Shown here piece after piece: positions 50,478 to 64,000 of a DNA stretch of 64,000 nucleotides. Both the position numbers and the translations under genes were made by a program. Position 1 is the stretch's first letter, and every line of letters starts with the position of its first letter. This DNA comes from Circinella umbellata (Eukaryota; Mucoromycota; Mucoromycetes; Mucorales; Lichtheimiaceae), in NCBI GenBank assembly GCA_025093555.1, contig JAIWNF010000061.1:124001-188000 (forward strand). The letters are read 5' to 3'. Under the pieces are notes generated by a model. It was not told the DNA's origin and ran no database searches. It was given only the letters and a program-made list of their open reading frames with translations.

Positions 50478-53400
50478 ATGTTTGCTACCTTGGAATTACC
50501 ACTTCGAGGTAAAATATTTACGTTGTCTTTTTTTTTATTGTTACTGTCTTTGTTTCTATTTAGGAGTATTTATTATATCTGTTTGTTGTTTTTATTATTG
50601 CTATTGTATCTATTGTTGTACCAGGGAAAAAAAAAACTGATCTTCATCAAAAAAATGTTAATCACTAATTATATATCTTATAGACGACAGTCGACATAAA
50701 CGATTAAAAGTGGGGCGTGCTTGTCATCCATGCCGAATGAAAAAGATCAAGGTAATGTATATACAGTATAGTCCATTTTTTCCTTGTTTCTTTCTATCTG
50801 TCTTTCACTCTTTTTCTCCTTTAGTCTGGTAACCCTCCCCCTCCCCCCCCTTTTTTTTTTTTTTTTTACTGTTTGCTGTTTATAAACTTAAACTAATTTT
50901 TTGTTTATTTGATATGTGTCAGTGTGATGGAAAACAACCATGTATGCAGGTACTTATTCGATCATTTTTTTTTCTTTCTTGCGTTATTTACGTTTTCTCT
51001 TATATAGAATTGAATGATATCAATCATATTGACATGGTTTCTCGCTTTTTTTTATTTTATTTACTTTTTTGATCTGTATAGTGTAAAGGTAATTTATAGC
51101 AAAAACAACAGATAAATATAGGATGATCGATCGAGTTCGGTCGTCTATGGTGGGAGGAACTCCGAAAAAAAAGGGATTGAGCGAGTCAAAACTGGAGCGA
51201 GAGGAAAGAAGTGAAACAGGTTGAGGAGGTGGGGTGTATATAGATATGAGTAAATTTAAAGCCTATCTCTCTTAACTTCTTTATTTTCTCCTATAATGTA
51301 TAATTTTTATAGCTAGACGACGAAAATGCATGTACCTGAAAAACTCAGACGAGACGTACATTAAATTGGATCCTTTGACAGATAATGGTGTATCCGATTC
51401 GTTTTTTCAAGATATTGCGGAACGTGCTCAAGAACAACAACAACGCCAACAACGTTTAGCAGCTCAGGCAGCCCAAGCAGCTGCTTCAGGAGCTCCATCC
51501 ACGAGTAATAGATCTACAACAGCAATGACAGAAGATAAGATTTTCATGGCAGATGATAGAATCGATAATTTATTTTCTGGCGGAGGGTCACCGCCACCAG
51601 TACCACAGTCAGTCAATCAACATAGTACGAGTAGTAGCAGTAATAACAGTACCACTGCTAATCATGTGAGTAATTCAAATGGAATGACAGCAGGAACACC
51701 AGCGAATGGAGGTTTGCTTCATCATCACCATCACCATTCAAATGGAATTGAAAGATCAACAACACCTGGTAGCGTCAGTAGTAGCGCTAACAATGGCAAC
51801 AATAATAATAGTAACAAGAATCGGGCCAATACACGACCTGATAAAATGATTGAACAATTAACGGATGGACTCGTACGTTTGACATTACATCACGATGCGC
51901 CTCACCTTGACGACGATAATGTTACTCCATGGCGTAACTACGGTGACTTTGTGCGTTGGTCCCCAGAACCCAATTTACCACACTATTATACTGCGCCGAT
52001 CGATATGCCGACACGGCCAATTCAAGAACATTTAATACATGTATTTTTCAGCCAATGTCATCCCATCTTGCCCACATTATCTCGAAGTATGTTTTTCGAT
52101 CAATTGAATGTCAAGGGTCCATTGATTACACCACTACTACTCAATATTATGTATGCACATGCAGCCAAGCATGTTCAAGACAATAGTATCCAAGGTCATA
52201 TTTTTTACAACCGCGCCAGACGGTTAGTGGATGACTTTTTAGATGTACCTCGAGTATCGACAGTAATTGCATTACTTTACATGGCATCCTATACGAATGA
52301 AGACCAACCTGATACTCGTATTCGATCCAGTCGTGCATGGATGTATAGTGGTATGGCAGTGCGCATGTGCTTGGAACTGGGGCTACATACAACGAATTAT
52401 AGCAGTCAAATGTCTCAGTTTGATATTGAATTACGTAAACGAGTGTTATGGACATGCTATGTAATGGATAAGTTAGAAAGCTGTTTAACAGAACGGCCCT
52501 GGATGTTGCGTGCGAAGGATATTGCATTAGAGTTTCCAACACCATTACCGGAAGATGATGTACAGGAACGGAGTGTATTGGAAGGATTTGGACAGTTGTG
52601 TCGATTGATGATTCTGATGGAACGGATTATTCATTTCTTTGCTTACGATATCAAGAATAGAAATAATAACAATAATAATGGAACAACAGTAACAGCAGTA
52701 TCGTCGACATCAAACGGTTTGTTGTGGACAATGAATGAGGAAAATCAAACATTACACTTGCTGGAAGAACTTGGGCAATGGCGAGATAGTTTACCGGAAA
52801 CTTTACAGTGGACACCTCAACATAATAATGTGCCTGCATCATCGATTGTCGCCAATTTACATTTGGTTTATTACGATTTGGAATTATCATTAGTCATGTG
52901 TTGTCGATATCAAGATGAACGATTACATCGTGAACGGCGCCGAACGTTAGCTAATACCATTACACACATTGTTTCACTTACAATCCAGCATCCACATCTA
53001 ATGTATACCTTTGGTCTGACTGCATTTTCAGCTATTTTTGCAGCATTAACACATGCAGCCGATTTCGAACATCCGATTATGCAAATTGCTGAAGAAGCCA
53101 AGATGCAATTTCGTAAAACGTTGGAAGATGTACGAGCGATCGTGGAACATGTGCCTATTCGAGATATGCACAACTTTGCACGATTGGTTGACTTAACTCT
53201 ACAGCCACCACAACAACAACCACCTCAACAACAACAAACAACAGGACCGACATTGCCCTCCATTCAAATACCAAGTAATAATAATAGCACAAGTACTGCA
53301 AATTCAGCAGCTAGTAGACTATCCTACGCTAATGCATTCTCAGCTATTACCAATCTTGTACATGATAATAATAAGAGCAGTAATGTATTTGCTACTACTA

Positions 53401-53720
53401 ATCACCATCAACAGCCACAAGTGTCTGCAGCAGCGGCCGCAGCCATTGTTATGTCAGAAGCATTCAGTCAAGGGTCAGCATCAACAACATTGGCACCCTT
53501 CTCAACCACAGCAAATTTAGTTCCTTCGCCATTTGCAACATTTGATCCAACTTGTATGCCATCTTCATCTGCTGCTAAAACACAATCCGTTTCGTCTGTT
53601 GCAGGATCCAATGGTTCAGGTGGTAATGGCGAAGCTCCCAAGAGTATTGAGCCAGCAGACTATACTTTTGAATTAATTTCTGTGGCCGATGAATGGGCAC
53701 GTACACTCATGTATCAGTAA
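50478..53720 (+). CDS. Zn2Cys6 (Gal4-type) transcription factor with fungal-specific middle domain
   Basis: Five exons (50478-50508, 50684-50751, 50923-50949, 51082-51088, 51313-53720) give 846 residues in a single frame. The DNA-binding zinc cluster, residues 24-50, reads C-HP-C-RMKKIK-C-DGKQP-C-MQ-C-KARRRK-C, the exact C-x2-C-x6-C-x5-C-x2-C-x6-C pattern. It is assembled across four exons, including microexons of 27 and 7 nt. Next are Gln/Ala- and Ser/Asn-rich linkers and a six-His run, then the fungal-specific transcription factor domain (IQEHLIHVFFSQCHPILPTL, WMYSGMAVRMCLELGLHT, RKRVLWTCYVMDKLESCL) of the xylanolytic-activator family, and a low-complexity tail. It should be a nuclear activator or repressor binding CGG-type half sites. 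The pathway it controls cannot be read from its neighbours. Confidence 0.9.
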
Positions 53721-56202
53721 CCAACACATGTTTTTCTTTATCACGTTCTCCCCCTCCCCTTCCTCTGCCCCTCCCTCATTATTACTACATATACATTTTC
53801 ATTATTCTATTATTACTATATTATTATTACTTATTATCATTTTAACTCAACTTTCGCTCCATTACATAAACATAACATAAACACACACGTAACATTTAGT
53901 TGCAATTTCTGACACGCACTTGCTCATATATTACACAAACAATATAACACAAAACACACACTTATTCGATCTGCATCACAAACAAAGCTCGCATTTTTTT
54001 TTCTCTTTTATATTTCCCCGTCCTTATTTTTTTTACTTTGCCAATGTTCATTTTTTTTCGGTACTTTTTTTTTTTACTTCTCTCACTTTCTGTTCCCCCT
54101 TCTTATTTCTACATCTCTCTTTTGTAAATAATAGTCTTTTTTTTTTTATTAACCTATTAACTTTTTAGCGACATCTACAAAAAGAAAGATCAGCATTTCT
54201 ATTATAAAATGTACAATCTCATATTTTTTTTTTCTAAAAAAAAAGAAATTGATGATATAATCATATCCTGCTAATATGAGTAATACATGAAATACCTATA
54301 GAATAAACAAAGAATAAAAAGACACACATTGTTTTAATGTAAGACGAGGCAATTACATATATGGTCATAGATCATTTGACATAATCATTTCCCACACATG
54401 TTACATAAGGGATTTATCTAATTATATGATACGAAAAAAGGTTGTTGTTTATAACATTTACCAGAGCTTCAAACATCTTTTCAACACGTATCATCGGAAT
54501 AGTACATATAATATATTGCGTGCATACCGTTACGTTATAACTTATAACATCAAATGATCAAATAATGTTACTTGTAGAAGATGAAATTAACGCCAACACT
54601 AGTACAAAATGACTCATGATACCTATTGCCAAACAGTTCATCATTTTATTTTATTTTTTTGGCTAAAAAAGAACTTTTATCAAGGTTTTACTATTTTTGC
54701 ACGCTGTAGATTACACCAAAAAGAAAGATAATACACTAGTGTAATATACATACTTACAAATATTATTGGTATGAAACTCTCTGCTACTAAATTACTGTCA
54801 TTTTTATGTGTAACGTTGTTCACTTTATTATATAAAAAAAATGATATTAGGTAATCCTCATATATCCTGCAATTTGGCGTAGCTTCCCATGGGAAGTTTT
54901 TATTTCTATTTTCGGTAAAGGGAACATTGATTGATGGGTACAAAAAATGACTTTATCATCGTCGTAAGTTTAATGGAGAGGATTTTTTTTATTACCTACT
55001 GAATATTATTATACTTACTATATTATCTTCTTTTCGATAAATATTATGTTTAGGTTCCAAAGGATGTTGGCCGAGATTCGCGCATCTTATCTCAAAAATC
55101 CCTGAAACAGATTGGTTTGTGTACATTTACTATATCAACAACTGATGGTGATAATTCGTGGCATAACAAGTAATAATCTCTACATATTACTATGCATCGA
55201 TAGAGCTTTATTAGCACTGACATTTTAAACATTAAGACTAGTCTTTTCTTGCCCCCCTGCAATATAGTATGCCAATGTTAAATTGAAACCATGTATTTGT
55301 AAATATATAAAAAAAAACTCAAAAGCGAATTCGAAAAGTAGGGACTGTTCTTGCGTAATTTGTATGAATTGTCCCAAGCTGTTGTTTGTCATGCTTAAAT
55401 TCTGTTATACTTTACACTTGCAACATTAACAGAAAGAGAAAAAAAAATATGAATAGTAAAGCCATTTAACGAAACTTACTAATAATTACAACTAGGTGTT
55501 GGTTCAAGTGTGGATTTATATACCATTTGAACTGCTGTTGTTAATAATTTCCATACGTTGTATTTTTGTCCTGAGAGCAAGTGCAGCCGTGATGTTAATT
55601 GATAGATTTATAGCCTCTCTTCTGCAGCGGTTGACTTTGACTTTGGGCTGTAACTTTTCGCTTCGTAAAAAAAGTAAAATTGACCCTGTAAAAAATTCGT
55701 ACTTCATACATTTAAAATGAATTAGTCAATCATAAACAGCGTTAATCTCATGAAAAGTATGTACTCTGTAGCAGTAATGTTGCAAGTAGCGGTTGATTCC
55801 ATTTTCAGATGAATGAGAAAAAAAAATATTTTGGAGAGAATGTGCGGGCTGTAACTCTATAGCCTTGGTGTCGATGGCTTTAAAAATACTACAGAATGCT
55901 TCACAATGCATTTACGTATAATAATCATTATTCTCAAAATATAAAGCAAATAAAAATAAAACCATCATCATAAAATACATCTCAATTTTTATTGGCGTGG
56001 TAGCACCATAAATTATTTCAAATATCCCATCGAGGTAGATGAGGAATAATTTTTTTGTTTTAAAAAAAAGCTGGGCTTGACAGTTGCTAGGTAACTTGGT
56101 AAAATTTTCAAATTTCACTTGTCAAATCAAATAAAGAAAAATAGTAATTACATATAGACTATAAACATATAAACATTGTTTTTTATTTTAAATTATTAAA
56201 TA
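53721..56202. other. Tail-to-tail intergenic region
   Basis: Convergent 3' ends of the Zn2Cys6 gene (+) and the M13 gene (-), 2.5 kb. AT-rich with long T tracts; open frames at 54680-54943 (-) and 55496-55720 (+) have no domain or coding bias. Nothing else is supported. Confidence 0.5.
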
Positions 56203-59200
56203 TTACCAAACTTTACATTTATCACTAGGGTTCATTGGACTGCCGATAGGGCAAGAGTATGTTTTTGCAAAATGTTCAGAATTCATTAATGGACCGTTTA
56301 CTCTCCATCGATCAGGTGCATGATGACTCGTATGTAACTAAATAATAGTAATGTAGATAATCCCATAGTGTTAGAAATAAGATAAACAAATTATTAATGA
56401 ACAGTAATTAAAAACATCAAAACAAAAGTATCTTGCTTTTCATACCTCTTGTAAATCATTTTCAATTGTACTTTTACTACATCGCATTCTTGCAAAATTA
56501 ATATAGAATAATTGTTCTTGGTTCCAATTATCTAATCCTGGTAATAGTTTATTATTATTACCGTGCTTCTTCCATGCTGCGTAAGCGTGTAATAAACCAC
56601 CAAGGTCAGCCAAATTACCATTTAATGTCTGTTTTCCATTTACTGGAAAGTAGCTGTCGCTTTCCTTTTTGTTCTTGTTGTTACTAATATTGAATTTTGA
56701 GTATTGATCTTCAAGACAAGACGCAGCAGTATCAAAAGTAGACTGAGTTTCATTGGACCACCAGTGAATGTTATGTTTCCCTTGTTCGTCATAACGTCGC
56801 CCATGTTGATCAAAGCCATGTAAGATTTCGTGAACAATCATGACACCTAAAGACCCATAGTTAAGATAATCTGGGCCATTGGAATCATAGAAAGGTGGTT
56901 GTAACATGGCAGCAGGAATTTGTACCTGATTGTTTAAAAATATATATGGTTAACTTTTTTTCAAGCTTATAACATTAACAACAGCAATATTAATAATCAC
57001 ATATAGTAAACTAATCCCATGGGCTGATGATGAGAGAGGTAATTTTCTACATACCTTGTTAAGAGGAAGATTGTATAAAACGCCAACATGCTGCGGAACA
57101 ATGTCCCATGTACCACGATCAATGGGATTATGCAAACTATCTAAATTATTTTTGACTTTCCATCGACTAGCACTTTGCACGGTTTTGAAAAAGTTGTTTT
57201 CATCGGGTACAACTGCTTCATAAAATTCAGCAAGTGAAATGGGTGATTGGGTATCCGGTGCAACTGTTGGGTAGCATACTTGTTGATCCAGTTGATGAAT
57301 CTACAGAAGCAATGTAAAATTCATAAAAATTATGAGCATTTTTCAATACACTCAGTCCATATTTAAACTTTCCATTAGATGAAAAAAAGCAATATTTTTA
57401 CCTTTCTTAGTGCAGCATTTCTATCTTCTTCCTTCTTGAACCAGGGTACTTGATTTATTTGATCACTTACTATATTCGTCAAATTATTTACCATGAATTG
57501 TGCATGTTCCATTGTCTTTCTAGTACTAGCATGATTACGCAATACAAAATAACGTCCCAATAGAAATCCCATTGAACTATCTACTTGAGAAAGGCAAAAT
57601 TGCCATCGAGGAGGTTTGGCTCTCGCTTCTACACCTGATAACTTGGCATCTAATTTTCTGCGAGGGGCAACAAATGTCTCGCCCAACGTATCTAAATATC
57701 GCCACAAAGTTCGCCAGATCAAATACATATGTAATGTACGACTATTACTTGACTTTAAAACTTGCAATCCACCTGTAATTAATTCTGGTCGAGGTATGTA
57801 AAATATTTGCTCTTTTCCTTGTCCTGGTTTTTCCTCTCCCGTATCGGCTACATCGTTGTTGTTACTAGTGAGCATATCCGATAGTAGTTTCGACCAATTT
57901 ATGTTGGGTACGGTTTCTTGTAATTCACTTAACGTCCAATAATATTGTTGATCCACTTTCTCTTCATGAATAGAATGTAATGCCAATTCTTTTTCAAAAT
58001 CGACAATACGACGCGCCGTTGCCACCGTACTCCATTGTTTCCAACCAAACTCATTTTTCTTATCTTGAATAAATACAGTGTCCAAAATCTCAGTGACCAT
58101 TTGCATATAGGCTGCAACAATATCTGAATTATCATAATATTCACGTGAAGGTAGGCCTAATTCTCCCTGAGTAATGGATAGCGTTGGAATGTGTGGATTC
58201 TCTGCATCAGGCCCAGTACTAACGGAAAATAAGGCCCATATATCATTTTTTGCTAAATGGCTGATGACGCGTGTCAAATCATTGGCTGGTACGCTATAAT
58301 AAGAACCAAGTGGGATATATTGACGAATCATACGAAAAAAGTCATACAATGGTCGCACGTTATATTGATCGATGGTATCTTCATCCATGCAAGTTTGATA
58401 AAAGCTTTGTAACTTTGTGAATAGTTGTGAATCCAATATACGGTCAGGGTCTGGTAATGACAATGGAACGTTGTCATGGTTGTCAATATCACCAAATGAA
58501 TGAGTTAATATTTGATTCAACTGGTTCTTGATTCTTTCGTCAGCTCGACTTTCAACACTTGTCTTGGGTTTATCTTCTCTTAATGCATGATTATCAATCC
58601 AGTTATTACCTAGATAATATAATTTTTTTGTGTAAGATAGTTATATAAAATACAATAGTTTTTCTTTTGCTGTATGATAGTGTGTATATATTATTCATCT
58701 TGGGATGGATAAATGGATTCACCGGCCACTTACATGTATATGCATAAAAATCTTCGCAAGGATCAATATTTGGATTGACATCCTAATTTTTGTAAAATAC
58801 AAAGAAAACAAACATAGGATGTGAGAACAACAAATATAATAAAAACAATAATGTTTATGTGCATTTATGTGTATATGCAAGGACACAATCTTTGATTTCT
58901 CTCCTTTTGGATTCCCCAAAGAGTAATTATCATAAAGAATTACTATATCTACATTTCCTTACTTGCAGGATCTTCGCTGCTGTCAAAATACAATTGGATT
59001 CTAAACAATACGACTAATAAAGCAATTTTTTTTTCAATAAGATTTTTTAATAAATAAAAAAATTCCCACCCTTCTTCTTATGCAGTACTTATTACCTGAT
59101 TCTTATCAGGAGAAGGTTGTACAACAGGTGGGTCACTAGGACTTGGTGAAGGATCCGGAATTACAGGTGGTTGTAACCGATCGTCAAAACTACTTCGCGC

Positions 59201-59452
59201 ATAAAGACCAATAAATATACATAAAAAGATGAGAAGTATGGAACTAATGAAAAACATTAACTTTTCAAGAGAAGTAAATTGACCAGGTTGCAAGTATAAT
59301 GGGTAACGATAAACTCCACCACCACCGCCATTGTTACTGCCATAATCATTTATTTCTTCATTGTTATTGTTGCTATGATCGGATCGATTGTCGTTTTCGT
59401 CAATGCGGTTGCGTGATAAAAGTGGTGCACGGGCGTCATCGGTTAATGCCAT
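56203..59452 (-). CDS. M13 (neprilysin/ECE-type) membrane metallopeptidase homologue, zinc ligand altered
   Basis: Seven exons (about 59452-59089, 59000-58963, 58782-58734, 58609-57402, 57300-57055, 56925-56446, 56337-56203) give 839 residues. The N-terminus is cytosolic and Asn/Gly-rich, followed by a single membrane helix (LEKLMFFISSILLIFLCIFI) and a Pro-rich stalk, so a type II membrane protein. The M13 ectodomain starts NCILTAAKIL and DPCEDFYAYTCNNW and ends with MNPSDKCKVW, the usual CxVW end. The zinc motif HEILH is at about 667-671. The usual ENxxD motif reads GNLAD, so the third zinc ligand Glu is Gly (about 738). The substrate-binding NAxY motif is also changed, to GVLY. His and Arg of HAPDRWRVNG are kept. 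Activity is therefore doubtful. I chose the ATG at 59452; the frame is open further upstream, but that part is GT/GA-repeat leader. The first donor (GTACTG) is weak. Confidence 0.87.
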
Positions 59453-59893
59453 AAAGTAATTGTGTGTATGAGAGCGAGAGAGAGAAAGGGAGGAAAAAAA
59501 GAGTGTGTGAATAGAAGAAGAAAAGAATTGGAGAGAGAACAAGGGATATTTGTATATATGTATATATGTATAGATATGAATGAATGAGTGAGTGAGAGGA
59601 ATACACACACGAAACTTTTCTAACACCTCAGGACTCTATAACTGACTCAAAACCAGCAACCAGCGAAAAGGAATGGACAAGACGAAATATATGGTTATAC
59701 TACACGTGACATGGCTTAATGATAAGCGTTCCCATTTACAATAACAGCAATAAAAAATAATAATAAAAGCCGTATATAGTTATATTTGTTTAAACACAAT
59801 ACATCCACATAATATACTTTATTTCTTTTTTGTTCTGTGTGTGGAAAGAGAGAGAAAGAGAGAGAGGGAAAAGAGATATTCAGTTTATTTTAT
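59453..59893. promoter_or_regulatory. M13 gene leader and V-ATPase 3' region
   Basis: On the minus strand the M13 leader contains CT- and CA-type simple repeats (about 59455-59600). The remaining part holds the M13 promoter and the 3' end of the V-ATPase gene region. Another GA-rich stretch lies at 59845-59875. Confidence 0.4.
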
Positions 59894-63727
<3,834 letters not shown>

Positions 63728-64000
63728 ATTTTATTTTTTTCAAGGAATGGCAGTAAAAAAAATAAAAAATAAAAGAGTACAGAGGGAAAAAAAAGAGAGG
63801 AGTTCTGTTGTAAGCTAAACGAAAGGCGTAATCCACAGGCAGCTGGGTTTTTAAGGTCACGCTATTAATAAACCGGGCATGATGATGATGCCAGATGTGA
63901 TGGGAGTCATGGAAACAAATAAAAGATATACATCTTTCGTTAAAACACTATATTTTCATGGTAACTGGAATTTGATCATTAGATAAACTCTTTATCATAA
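63728..64000. promoter_or_regulatory. Upstream region of V-ATPase subunit a gene
   Basis: A/T-rich leader of the minus-strand V-ATPase gene up to the window edge. No other gene is visible. Confidence 0.4.

Noticed and set aside
59453..59626. Longer N-terminus for the M13 protein starting at 59626
   Set aside because: The added residues translate GT/GA simple repeats of the leader; the ATG at 59452 opens a normal cytosolic tail before the membrane helix.

Overview
The window looks like nuclear DNA of an early-diverging filamentous fungus, most probably a Mucoromycota (Mucorales-type) genome. It is AT-rich, with many A/T homopolymers and pyrimidine-rich leaders. Genes carry several short introns with GTAAGT/GTATGT donors and TATAG/TTTAG acceptors. 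Conserved proteins are eukaryotic and fungal in type: fused NADH-GOGAT, dynactin p25, V-ATPase subunit a, a Zn2Cys6 factor and HSF. An AIG1-type GTPase and a WRKY/GCM1-like factor fit early-diverging fungi better than Ascomycota. The genus cannot be fixed from sequence alone. All gene models were spliced by hand; summed exon lengths are whole codons for every model except the WRKY-like gene and the edge-truncated one.

Layout. 1-832 (+): 3' end of an unidentified gene. 978-4510 (-): Rsc4-like double-bromodomain/ankyrin chromatin protein. 5448-8899 (-): secreted subtilisin-like protease. 9119-10060 (-): dynactin p25. 10223-11538 (-): F-box plus EF-hand protein. 12743-13911 (+): AIG1-type GTPase. 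14570-17469 (-): GH31 enzyme of sulfoquinovosidase type. 17470-22528: gene-poor. 22529-25795 (+): heat shock factor. 26771-28154: long inverted repeat around an exon-like fragment. 28155-31213: gene-poor. 31214-37975 (+): glutamate synthase. 37976-47390: 9.4-kb gene desert holding two nested TIR elements (41961-43453, with 42652-43304 inside). 47391-48910 (+): WRKY/GCM1-like factor with an apparent one-base frameshift. 50478-53720 (+): Zn2Cys6 factor. 56203-59452 (-): M13 (neprilysin-type) membrane protein. 59894-63727 (-): V-ATPase subunit a.

There is no operon-like pathway; neighbours are functionally unrelated, as usual in fungi. Themes are transcription and chromatin (Rsc4-like, HSF, WRKY-like, Zn2Cys6), proteolysis (S8, M13, possible SCF adaptor), trafficking and acidification (dynactin, V-ATPase), and nitrogen or sulfo-sugar metabolism (GOGAT, GH31).

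The most striking points are these. The GH31 keeps most sulfoquinovosidase residues but has Ser at the third sulfonate position. The M13 protein has lost the Glu zinc ligand. The WRKY-like domain is broken at an A8 run. The Zn2Cys6 domain is assembled from 27-nt and 7-nt microexons. The HSF intron holds a coding-like alternative C-terminus. A small CACTA-like element sits nested in a TA-flanked TIR element.
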